Assembly (NCBI GenBank): GCA_009380075.1
Contig: WHSO01000005.1
Span: forward strand, 1-64,000
Origin: Alphaproteobacteria bacterium
GTDB taxonomy: Bacteria > Pseudomonadota > Alphaproteobacteria > SMXQ01
Direction of reading: 5' to 3'
DNA length: 64,000 nucleotides
Part shown: positions 1 through 7,106 of the stretch, piece by piece
Layout: each line of letters opens with the position of its first letter
Numbering within the stretch: the stretch's first letter is position 1
Made by a program: the position numbers and the translations under genes
Notes under the pieces: model-generated
The model's database searches: none
The model's input: only the letters and a program-made list of their open reading frames with translations
What the model was told of the DNA's origin: nothing

Positions 1-428
1 AGTTCGTGGTGCTGGACCTCGACGGTGGCGAAGCGCTCGGGAATCCACTTGATACCGGTGTCGAGCGCCCAGTGCGCGGCGGCGTTGGACTCGCGCGCCA
101 ATGTCTCGGCGAGGTCGGGGTCGATCAGGCCCTGGGTCACGCGGTTGAGGTCGGCGACGAACTGCGCCTCGGTATAGGGGGCCATGACGAACTTCGCGTA
201 GGATTCCGCATCCACGTCGGGCAGGAACTCGCGGATTTCTTCCTTGCCGGAATGGCAGAAACGAAACCCGGTGTGCGAGAACCGCGCATTACCGCCGTAT
301 TCCGGCTCCGGCGCCTTTTCCAGCATGACGACGCGCTCGGCGCCCGACTGGCGCGCGGCGACCGCCGCCTCGAACGCGGACGAGCCGCCGCCGATGACGA
401 TGACATCGCAGGTTTCCGACTTGGCCAT
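1..428 (-). CDS. FAD-dependent dehydrogenase, TcuA/fumarate-reductase-like (partial)
   Basis: N-terminal fragment of a flavoprotein whose C-terminus lies beyond base 1. It begins MAKSETCDVIVIGGGSSAFEAA, a Rossmann FAD-binding motif (GGGSSA), followed by the second glycine patch in EPEYGGNARFSHTGFRF. The GGNARFSHTG stretch resembles tricarballylate dehydrogenase TcuA and the FAD_binding_2 (succinate dehydrogenase/fumarate reductase flavoprotein) family. The ATG at 428 follows a good ribosome site (GAGGAAA). It lies 82 bp downstream of a TctC-type binding protein on the same strand, which fits oxidation of an imported organic acid; the substrate cannot be read from the sequence. The ORF track misses it because it runs off the edge. 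A ketosteroid dehydrogenase-like member of the same superfamily is the main alternative. Confidence 0.8.
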   Translation of the reverse strand, partial: MAKSETCDVIVIGGGSSAFEAAVAARQSGAERVVMLEKAPEPEYGGNARFSHTGFRFCHSGKEEIREFLPDVDAESYAKFVMAPYTEAQFVADLNRVTQGLIDPDLAETLARESNAAAHWALDTGIKWIPERFATVEVQHHE

Positions 429-461
429 TGAAGTTTCCTCGGGATGATGAAGCGCCACCGG

Positions 462-486
462 CGGGCCCGGCTGTTGACCGGGCCCG
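462..486. other. 9-bp perfect inverted repeat between tctC-like gene and flavoprotein
   Basis: CGGGCCCGG, a 7-base loop, then CCGGGCCCG, in the 82-bp gap between the binding-protein gene and the flavoprotein gene. No T-run follows on either strand, so it is not a textbook terminator. A hairpin between a binding-protein gene and its downstream partner could protect the 3' end of the upstream message and give differential expression; that role is inference. Confidence 0.5.
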
Positions 487-510
487 TGCGACGATGACGT
501 TGGTTTATGC

Positions 511-1569
511 CTATTCGGACTTCTTTTTCTTCTTTTTCTTCTTCGGTTTGGCGCCCAGCAGCGCCTCGGTCCGGTCGACGATCGCGGCGGGTGTCCGGGC
601 GAGGTCGAGTACGCGCTCGGTCAGTTCCTCGCCGGTGAGTGCGTTGATCTCGAGTTTCTGCTTGGTCGCGTCGGCGGTGAAACCGGGGTCCTTCATGGTC
701 GCGTCGAAGGCCCGACGCAGCGCGTTCAGGCGATCCGCCGGAAGCCCCGGCGGTGCCGCGATGGGACGGCCCAACTCGGTGTTGGAGGTGTAGAAGCTCA
801 CCACCTGGCGCTGCTCCGGCGTCTTCATGAACTTGTAGATGGTCGGCGCATTGACGCCGGGGATGGGCTTGCGCTCCATGTTGAACAGCACGCGAATCTT
901 GCCGGACTCGAGCCAGCCGGGCACCCCCGCCCGCAGGCCCGACAGGCTGTGGCAGATGCCCTGCAGCTCACCGCGTTCCATGGCGAGGAAGATGTCGGCG
1001 GTCCCCTTGTAGCCCTCGACCAGCTTGAACTTCATGCCGAGCACGCCCTTGAGGATGAGCGGCGTGGTGCTGACCGCGCCGCCGGACCCGGCGCCGCCGA
1101 CGATCAGCTCCCTGGTGAACAGGTCCTCGCCCGACTTGACGGGGGCGTTGGTCATGGCCACGCACAGGCGGTTGGTGAGCTCGGGCGAGCCGATCCAGTT
1201 GAACTCCTCCGGCTTGAACTTGACGGCGGGATGATTGAGGAGCGCGCGGGTCGGCATGTTGCGCGAGAACATGCCGATGCTGGTGCCGTCCTTGGGCGCG
1301 ACGTTGAACAGGTAGTTGGTGGCCTTGATGTGGCCGGCGCCGGGCATGTTCTTCGGCAGGAAGGTCGGCTTGCCGGCGATGTGGCGGCCCATGTGGCGGC
1401 CGATGACCCGCGCCCAGGCGTCATAGGTGCTGCCGGCGGCGCTGCCGATGATGAATTCGACTTGCTTGCCCTTGTAGAAATCGGCGACCGACTGTGCCGT
1501 CGCCACGCCCGGTTGCGCGGCGATGGCGGCCATGGTCAGGACGCCGATGCCGGCGGTGAGCTTGCGCAT
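511..1569 (-). CDS. TTT-family periplasmic substrate-binding protein (TctC/Bug) with poly-Lys tail
   Basis: 352 aa extracytoplasmic solute receptor of the tripartite tricarboxylate transporter family. It starts at the ATG at 1569, which follows GGGAGGATCAC; the ORF-track start at 1686 is too far upstream. A Sec signal peptide (MRKLTAGIGVLTMAAIAA, probable cleavage after ATA) precedes the TctC-type core (FYKGKQVEFIIGSAAGSTYDAWARVIGRHMG, NMPGAGHIKATNYLF). No TctA or TctB is adjacent, so it is an orphan receptor that must borrow a membrane complex or act as a sensor. The oddity is the C-terminus, AKPKKKKKKKKSE, with eight consecutive lysines encoded by an AAG/AAA tract. The family normally ends near the LLG position, so the tail is an appendage. 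It is probably co-transcribed with the TcuA-like gene. Confidence 0.9.
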   Translation of the reverse strand: MRKLTAGIGVLTMAAIAAQPGVATAQSVADFYKGKQVEFIIGSAAGSTYDAWARVIGRHMGRHIAGKPTFLPKNMPGAGHIKATNYLFNVAPKDGTSIGMFSRNMPTRALLNHPAVKFKPEEFNWIGSPELTNRLCVAMTNAPVKSGEDLFTRELIVGGAGSGGAVSTTPLILKGVLGMKFKLVEGYKGTADIFLAMERGELQGICHSLSGLRAGVPGWLESGKIRVLFNMERKPIPGVNAPTIYKFMKTPEQRQVVSFYTSNTELGRPIAAPPGLPADRLNALRRAFDATMKDPGFTADATKQKLEINALTGEELTERVLDLARTPAAIVDRTEALLGAKPKKKKKKKKSE

Positions 1570-1725
1570 GTGATCCTCCCGTAACGTGTTTATTCTTGGA
1601 CGATTGGTGCCATGTTCCCCCGCGCGGGCCGTGGAGTCAATGTCACCCGTCCGATTCCCTTTTCCGGAATCCGAAAGGGGTGGCACCCTTCACCGCCTCA
1701 GTCGCGCGGCGTCGCGCTGCGGCGA

Positions 1726-3249
1726 TCACCCCTGTCCCTGGAACAGGTCGCGGTAGGCGTCGCGCAGCTTTGTCTTCTCGATCTTGCCCATGGTGTTGCG
1801 GGGCAGCGCATCGACGACGATCACGCGTTTGGGCTGCTTGAAGCGGGCAAGGACGGCCTCGAGTGGCGCAACGACGTCGGCTTCGCAAAGCGATGTGCCG
1901 TTTCCGGGCGCAACCACGGCGACCACGCCTTCGCCCATGTCGGGATGCGGCACGCCGATGACCGCGCATTCGGCGACGCCCGGGATTTCGTCGATCCGGG
2001 ATTCCACTTCCGCCGGATAGACGTTGAGGCCGCCGGTGATGATCAGATCCTTCTCGCGCCCGACGATGGAGACGTAGCCGCGCGCGTCGACCATGCCCAT
2101 GTCGCCGGTGATGAAATAGCCGTCGCGGAACTCCGCCGCCGTCTTCTCGGGCATCCGCCAGTAGCCGGAAAAGACGTTCGGCCCCTTGACCTCGATCATG
2201 CCGATGTCGCGGTCGGGCAGGGGCCGGCCGCTGGCGGGTTCGGTGATGCGCAAGGTCACGCCCGACAGCGGCAAGCCGACGGTGCCGGCGCGCCGTTCGC
2301 CTTCGTACGGGTTCGACGTGTTGATGCCGGTCTCGGTCATGCCGTAGCGCTCGCAGATCGCGTGCCCGGTGCGGGCGGCGAAGTCCTTGTGCACTTCGGC
2401 GGAAAGCGGTGCCGAGCCGGAGATGAACAGGCGCATGCCTTTGCACAATTCCGGCGTCAGGTCGCCGCGGGTGATCATGCGGTTGTAGAAGGTGGGCACG
2501 CCCATCATCACCGTGGCGCGCGGGACTTCCGCCATCACCCGGTCGAGGTCGAACTTCGGCAGGAAGATCATCGACGCCCCGGACAGCAGCGCCACGTTGC
2601 CGGCGACGAACAGGCCGTGGATGTGGAAGATCGGCAACGCGTGCAGGAGCACATCGTCAGGGGTGAAACGCCAGGCCTCCACCAGCGCGCGGGCGTTGGA
2701 CGCGAGGTTGCCGTGGCTGAGCATCGCCCCCTTGGAGCGCCCGGTGGTGCCCGAAGTGTAGAGGATGGCGGCGAGGTCCTTTTCGCCCCGCGCCACCGGA
2801 TCGTGGCGCGCCGGCATGCGGCGGGCCGCATCGGCGAGCGAGCCTGCGCCGGCGGCGTCCATCGTTTCGACGTGCAAAACGCCGTGGCGCGCGGCCGTCT
2901 TCGTCGCGGACGCCGCCCGCACCGGGTCGCACACGAACAGCCGCGGCGCCGCGTCGCCTAGAAAAAAGTCGACCTCCGTGCCGGTATACGCCGTGTTCAG
3001 CGGCAGGAAGGCGCCACCGGCGCGCAGACAGGCGAGGTAGAGCGCCAGCGCCTGCCAGCTTTTTTCCACCTGGACCGCGACGCGGTCGCCGGGTTCGAGC
3101 CCGCGCGCGGCCAGCACGCCGGCGAGCCGGGCGGAAAGGCCGAGCAGCGCGCCGTAGCTCACCGCGTCGCCGCCCGGAAGGTCGAGGGCAACCTTGTCCG
3201 GCCGGGGGACGGCGGCGGCAAACAGGTCGAACAGGTGATTGCCGCCCAT
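1726..3249 (-). CDS. matB: Malonyl-CoA synthetase (AMP-forming acid-CoA ligase)
   Basis: 507 aa, the usual MatB length. It converts malonate (or methylmalonate), ATP and CoA to malonyl-CoA in the cytoplasm. Visible motifs are the P-loop ILYTSGTTGRSKGAMLSHGN, the A5-like YGMTETGINTSNPYEGERRAGTVGLPL (the GERRAGTVG stretch is characteristic of malonyl-CoA synthetases), YFITGDMGMVD, GREKDLIITGGLNVYP, and the catalytic-lysine region PRNTMGKIEKTKLRD. The start was placed at the ATG at 3249 (MGGNHLFDLF); the track ORF up to 4236 is an antisense extension through the neighbouring regulator gene. It is divergent from a GntR/FCD regulator, the matR-matB arrangement known in rhizobia. Malonyl-CoA decarboxylase (MatA) and the carrier MatC are not in the window; the nearby TctC proteins could supply uptake. 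Confidence 0.9.
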   Translation of the reverse strand: MGGNHLFDLFAAAVPRPDKVALDLPGGDAVSYGALLGLSARLAGVLAARGLEPGDRVAVQVEKSWQALALYLACLRAGGAFLPLNTAYTGTEVDFFLGDAAPRLFVCDPVRAASATKTAARHGVLHVETMDAAGAGSLADAARRMPARHDPVARGEKDLAAILYTSGTTGRSKGAMLSHGNLASNARALVEAWRFTPDDVLLHALPIFHIHGLFVAGNVALLSGASMIFLPKFDLDRVMAEVPRATVMMGVPTFYNRMITRGDLTPELCKGMRLFISGSAPLSAEVHKDFAARTGHAICERYGMTETGINTSNPYEGERRAGTVGLPLSGVTLRITEPASGRPLPDRDIGMIEVKGPNVFSGYWRMPEKTAAEFRDGYFITGDMGMVDARGYVSIVGREKDLIITGGLNVYPAEVESRIDEIPGVAECAVIGVPHPDMGEGVVAVVAPGNGTSLCEADVVAPLEAVLARFKQPKRVIVVDALPRNTMGKIEKTKLRDAYRDLFQGQG

Positions 3250-3466
3250 CAGCCGCGCCCCGTTCCAGTGGCGGGCGCGTGGACCGGGCGTTGGGGAAGA
3301 AACGGCTCCGGCATGGTAAAGTCCCGCTCCCTGTCGGTCGGTTCGGTTGTCCCCGTCCCGGGTGAAGCGGGCCCGGCGGGCACGGTCGCGGGGGCCACCG
3401 CCGGGCGGCCGAAGGTCCCGGCAAATTGCCCCGGATTCGCCTGCGGGAATTCGCACCCCGGCCTTC

Positions 3467-3482
3467 AATATGTATACAATAT
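3467..3482. promoter_or_regulatory. Operator-like palindrome of the GntR/FCD regulator
   Basis: AATATGTATACAATAT contains the perfect palindrome TGTATACA at 3471-3478, overlapping a TACAAT -10-like hexamer. It sits in the divergent matB/GntR intergenic region, about 30 bases before the regulator start. MatR of Rhizobium is reported to bind a TTGTA/TACA-cored palindrome upstream of mat genes, so this fits an autoregulatory operator. Binding is inferred. Confidence 0.6.
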
Positions 3483-3510
3483 GCGGTCGGGTTCGAGCGT
3501 GAGGAAATTC

Positions 3511-4182
3511 ATGGGGCGCACCCAGGGACTGAGGGAACAGCTCGAGGACGATATCGTCATGGGCCGCTACCGGCCGGGCGAGCGCCTCGACGAGGTATCG
3601 CTGGCGCGGCGCTTCGGCGTTTCGCGCACCCCCATCCGCGAGGTCATCATCCAGCTGGCCGAAACCGGCCTCCTGGAAATGCGTCCCCACCGCGGCGCCT
3701 ATGTCGCCTCGGTCGGCCCGCGCGAGATGGTGGAAATCTTCGAGGTCATGGCCGAGTTGGAAGGCATGTGTGGGCGCCTCGCCGCGCGCCGGATCGAGCC
3801 GGAAGAGGTCGACCGCCTTCGCGCCCTGCACGAGGACTGCGCCGCGGCCATCGCCGAGAACGATCCAGACGCCTACTACTTCATCAATGGGGAGTTCCAC
3901 GACGTCATCTACCAGGCGTCGCGCAACGGCTACCTCGCCGAGCAGGCGCGCAACCTGCACCGCCGCCTGCGGGTCTATCGCCGCCTTCAGTTCCGCGTCG
4001 GGGGGCGCCTTCGGGTCTCCCATGCCGAGCACGAGGCGATCATCGCCGCCCTCGCCGCCCACGACCAGACGCGTGCCAACGCGCTGTGCCGCGAACACGT
4101 GCTGGTCCAGGGCGAACGCTTCAGCGACCTGGTGTCCAGCCTGGCGGAGCTTGCCGGCGGCCGCGCCGCGGCCCGGCCCTGA
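3511..4182 (+). CDS. GntR family transcriptional regulator (FadR/FCD subfamily), MatR-like
   Basis: 223 aa. The N-terminal winged helix-turn-helix is plain (LREQLEDDIVMGRYRPGERLDEVSLARRFGVSRTPIREVIIQLAETGLLEMRPHRGAYVA). The C-terminal all-helical FCD ligand domain has its expected histidine-rich metal site (GEFHDVIYQ, SHAEHEAII, REHV). The ATG at 3511 was chosen because GAGGAA precedes it at good spacing; an upstream ATG at 3481 would put the ribosome site inside the TGTATACA palindrome. It is transcribed away from matB, so it most likely controls matB and itself in response to malonate or a related acid. Confidence 0.88.
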   Translation: MGRTQGLREQLEDDIVMGRYRPGERLDEVSLARRFGVSRTPIREVIIQLAETGLLEMRPHRGAYVASVGPREMVEIFEVMAELEGMCGRLAARRIEPEEVDRLRALHEDCAAAIAENDPDAYYFINGEFHDVIYQASRNGYLAEQARNLHRRLRVYRRLQFRVGGRLRVSHAEHEAIIAALAAHDQTRANALCREHVLVQGERFSDLVSSLAELAGGRAAARP

Positions 4183-4388
4183 CCGTGCCGCCGTCGGTGG
4201 CGCCTCGTGCGTGCCGGCCGAAGAAGACCCGGCCACGGTTCCGCCACAATTCTTTCTTTTGCCTCAATCGGTTATGCGTAAATCGATCTTGCGTTCCGTC
4301 GAAAACAAGATAAAAGTCCCGCCTCGGGAAGTCGGATGTCCTTTCCCGGCCGCTACCTGACGGCACAACCCCATCGTTAGAGACCCCA

Positions 4389-4565
4389 ATGGCCACCACC
4401 CCGGATGCCTTCCGCGTACCGCCCACCGTGCCCTCGCGTCCCAGCAAACTCATGCTCGTCCTTCTCGCCGCCATCGTTGTCGGCTTCTTCGTCGTGATCT
4501 TCACCCACAAGGAAGCGCCGTCGTCCGGCGCCGGTACGGCGCCCGTCGCCGCGCCGCAGGAATAG
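4389..4565 (+). CDS. Small single-span membrane protein (58 aa), unknown function
   Basis: 58 codons, too short for the ORF track. It begins MATTPDAFRVPP, has one hydrophobic helix at about residues 21-40 (KLMLVLLAAIVVGFFVVIF), and ends in an Ala/Pro/Gly-rich tail (APSSGAGTAPVAAPQE). The positive residues before the helix favour N-in topology. A weak TTAGAGA ribosome site precedes the ATG, and a strong hairpin terminator follows 22 bases after the stop, which supports an independent transcription unit. No homology is recognised. Confidence 0.6.
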   Translation: MATTPDAFRVPPTVPSRPSKLMLVLLAAIVVGFFVVIFTHKEAPSSGAGTAPVAAPQE

Positions 4566-4587
4566 GCAAACGCCATTTCCCGCATGC

Positions 4588-4614
4588 AAGGGGCGCCCCA
4601 CGGGGCGCCCCTTT
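4588..4614 (+). terminator. Rho-independent terminator after the 58-aa ORF
   Basis: AAGGGGCGCCCC/GGGGCGCCCCTT is a near-perfect GC-rich inverted repeat followed by TTTCGTTTG. It lies just after the small membrane-protein gene and before the VOC gene. Confidence 0.7.
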
Positions 4615-4702
4615 CGTTTGATGTCGTCCTGGCATGGGGTGCGTCGGACCGCACGCCGTGGTAATCTCGTCATCGGCGCACAAAGCGCCGGGGAGACGAC
4701 CC

Positions 4703-5098
4703 ATGACAGGCACAGCGCAGAAATCGCGGGTGCGTCCCGCGGTCGAATGTTCGGGCATCGATCATGTCGTGCTCTATGTGCGCGACGTCGCGCGCTCGGT
4801 CGCGTTCTACGTCGACGTTCTCGGCATGAAGGTGAAGCACAAGTCCTCGGATTACGCGTTCCTGCGTTGCGGTAATCAGCTGTTCGGCCTGTTTGCCGCC
4901 GAGGGAGACGCCGACACGGGCCGCGGGGAGGAGCTGTCGCACCTCGCCTTCAACGTGCCCGGCGGCACCAGCGCCTCGATCAAGAAGGCGCTGGCGGAAC
5001 ACGGCGTCAAGGCGACGGGGCGCAGCGCCGATCCGGATTGCATCTATTTCACGGACCCCGACGGCCACCACCTTCAGATCGTCAGCCCGGACGAGTAG
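4703..5098 (+). CDS. VOC family protein (glyoxalase/dioxygenase fold)
   Basis: 131 aa, one vicinal-oxygen-chelate module pair. Family features are GIDHVVLYVRDVARSVAFYVDVLGMKV at the start, LSHLAFNVPGG at the second beta strand, and IYFTDPDGHHLQIVSPDE at the end, with His and Glu at positions normally used to hold a divalent metal. The ATG at 4703 follows GGGGAGACGACCC; the track start at 4634 overlaps the upstream spacer. It could act as a lactoylglutathione lyase-like or ring-cleavage enzyme, and the sequence does not decide this. The convergent neighbour is an FAH-family gene, so a role in aromatic or organic-acid breakdown is possible. Confidence 0.85.
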   Translation: MTGTAQKSRVRPAVECSGIDHVVLYVRDVARSVAFYVDVLGMKVKHKSSDYAFLRCGNQLFGLFAAEGDADTGRGEELSHLAFNVPGGTSASIKKALAEHGVKATGRSADPDCIYFTDPDGHHLQIVSPDE

Positions 5099-5110
5099 CG
5101 GAAGCGATCC

Positions 5111-6040
5111 CTAGTCGCCCCGGACGACCGGGTTGACGATGGTGCCAATCGATTCGATCTCCATGCGCACGGTGTCGCCGGGCTTGAGGAAGATGCCACG
5201 CGGCCGGCCCACGCCGGACGGCGTGCCGGTTGAGATCACGTCGCCCGGCAGCAGGGTAAAGTGCTCCGACAGGAACTCGATCTGCTCGTCGATCCTGAAG
5301 GTCATGTCGTCGGTGTTCGAATCCTGCTGCAACTCGTCGTTGATCCAGGTCTTGAGAGTGAGTTTCTGGGGATCGGGGATGAAGGCGGCCGGGACCATGA
5401 CGGGCCCCATGGGCGCGCCGGTATCGCAGCTCTTGTGCAGGATCCAGTCGCGCTCCCACTGGGGCCAGTCCTTGCGGTGGCCGATGTCGCGCAGGGACAC
5501 GTCATGGCAGATGGTGTAGCCGGCGACGTATTTGAGCGCGTCCTGCGCCTTGACGTTGCGCGCGGGCTTGCCGATGACGACGGCGAGCTCAACCTCCCAG
5601 TCCACCTGCCTGGAGGTGTGCGGCAGGCGGATCGCCTCGCCGGTGCCGATCACGCCCTGGCGCGCAAGCTTGATGAAGAAATAGGGCCGCCGCGTGGTCT
5701 TGTCGTAGCCGGCGCCGCCCGCCATCTCGCGCGTATGGGCACCGTAGTTCGATCCGGCCATGAACAGGGTGTTGGGGTACAGCAGCGGCGCCTTCAGCGT
5801 CACCCTGTCGCGGGAGCCGACCTCGGCACCATTAAGCTTTCCCGCGGCCGCCGCCTCGGCGAGAAGCGACATCAGGCCTTCGCTGTTGGCCCAGTCCCGC
5901 ACGATGTCGATGGCGCGGTAGCCGGGCAGTTCCTTGCCCATGGCATCCGCCGCCTTCAGGATGTCGAAGACGGCGCCGCCGACGTCGAGGCCCGAGCGGG
6001 CGACGTTGGACGAATCGCTGTAGGTGAGAAGCGAATACAT
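5111..6040 (-). CDS. Fumarylacetoacetate hydrolase (FAH) family protein
   Basis: 309 aa. It has the FAH C-terminal fold: LFMAGSNYGAHTREM at the substrate-binding entry, acidic metal ligands in RQVDWEVELAVVIGKPARNV, the catalytic-site segment YVAGYTICHDVSLRD, and the closing STGTPSGVGRPRGIFLKPGD. Members hydrolyse C-C bonds or decarboxylate/isomerise 2-oxo-diacids such as 2-hydroxyhepta-2,4-diene-1,7-dioate and acylpyruvates. The start follows GGGAGAA. It lies 55 bp downstream of an orphan TctC gene and a CocE-like hydrolase on the same strand, probably as one operon for uptake and cleavage of an organic acid or ester. The exact substrate is unknown. Confidence 0.9.
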   Translation of the reverse strand: MYSLLTYSDSSNVARSGLDVGGAVFDILKAADAMGKELPGYRAIDIVRDWANSEGLMSLLAEAAAAGKLNGAEVGSRDRVTLKAPLLYPNTLFMAGSNYGAHTREMAGGAGYDKTTRRPYFFIKLARQGVIGTGEAIRLPHTSRQVDWEVELAVVIGKPARNVKAQDALKYVAGYTICHDVSLRDIGHRKDWPQWERDWILHKSCDTGAPMGPVMVPAAFIPDPQKLTLKTWINDELQQDSNTDDMTFRIDEQIEFLSEHFTLLPGDVISTGTPSGVGRPRGIFLKPGDTVRMEIESIGTIVNPVVRGD

Positions 6041-6095
6041 GGTCGGTGTTCTCCCGTACTGTCGTCGTGTTGTCGTTTGTGTTTCGCGAGCGGTG

Positions 6096-7106
6096 TTACG
6101 GCTTGCTCAGGACCCGCGCCTTCATCATCACCTCTTCGGGTGCATCGGCCATGAGCTTGATGACCTTGTCGAGGTATTCCCCCGTTTCCGGCTCCAGGTC
6201 GAGGCGACGCTTCTTCGCGTCGGCGACGAAGGCCGGGTCCTTGACCATGGCGTTGAAGGCCCGCCGCAGCTCGGCCAGCCGGCCCTTCGGCAGCTTCGGC
6301 GGTCCCCACAGGGCGTAGCCGAAGGACGAGGACGAGCAGATCAGCTCCATGATCCGCCTCTGTTCCGGATCGCTCAGCAGCTCCGGCGCCGTCGGCACGT
6401 CGGGCAGGTCGGGATGGCGGTCGAGCGCGGTGATCCACATGTACCTAATCTTGCCCTCGGCCACCATGTGCTTCAGCGTGCGCCGGACGGCGGTAAGCGA
6501 TGTCCCGCCGAGGCCGTGGGTCTCCCCCTGTTCGACGGCATGCAGCATCTTGGGCGAGGATTCGTAGCCGCGCAGCACCTTGAACTTCGTGCCGATCATG
6601 CGGTTGAAGGCCATCGGGATGCGGGTGGTGGCGCTGTTGGGGCCCGAAGCGGCGAGGACGACCTCGACCTTCTTGGCGCCTTCCAGCGTCGTCGCCGGCG
6701 CGTCGGAGCGCACCAGTGCAATGTTGAGCGCGCGCACCAGCCGGCCGACGTAGGTGAACTTGGTGACGTCGTAGGCGGCCTTCTCGCCCAGCACTTTGTT
6801 GAGCGCGAGTTGGGAATTGAACACGCCGAGCTCGGTACCATCCTGGCGGCCGGGGCCGTAAAGATAGGCCGCCGCGACCGACGATCCGCCGCCGGGTTTG
6901 TTCTGCACCACGACCTTGGGGCTGCCCGCGATGTGGTTGCCGATGTGGCTGCCCATCAGCCGGGTGTAGGCGTCGTAGCCGCCGCCCGGCCCGAAGCCGA
7001 CCATCAGCGTCAGTGTCTTGCCGGCATAGAAGTCAGCCGCCTGCGCCGGATGTCCGGCGAAGGGCAGGGCTGCCGCAGCGGCAAGCATCAGAAGCCGTAT
7101 CTTCAT
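6096..7106 (-). CDS. TTT-family periplasmic substrate-binding protein (TctC/Bug)
   Basis: 336 aa with a clear signal peptide (MKIRLLMLAAAAALPFAGHPAQA, cleavage before ADFYAGKT) and the TctC core (LTLMVGFGPGGGYDAYTRLMGSHIGNHIAG, NKPGGGSSVAAAYLYG). The ribosome site is GGGGGAGGAAGAC. The start overlaps the stop of the upstream CocE-like gene by four bases (ATGA), so the two are translationally coupled. No membrane components are beside it, making it the second orphan TctC in the window. Its C-terminal half resembles that of the first receptor (AELRRAFNAMVKDPAFVADAKKRRLDLEPETGEYLDKV), which suggests related ligands. Confidence 0.9.
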   Translation of the reverse strand: MKIRLLMLAAAAALPFAGHPAQAADFYAGKTLTLMVGFGPGGGYDAYTRLMGSHIGNHIAGSPKVVVQNKPGGGSSVAAAYLYGPGRQDGTELGVFNSQLALNKVLGEKAAYDVTKFTYVGRLVRALNIALVRSDAPATTLEGAKKVEVVLAASGPNSATTRIPMAFNRMIGTKFKVLRGYESSPKMLHAVEQGETHGLGGTSLTAVRRTLKHMVAEGKIRYMWITALDRHPDLPDVPTAPELLSDPEQRRIMELICSSSSFGYALWGPPKLPKGRLAELRRAFNAMVKDPAFVADAKKRRLDLEPETGEYLDKVIKLMADAPEEVMMKARVLSKP

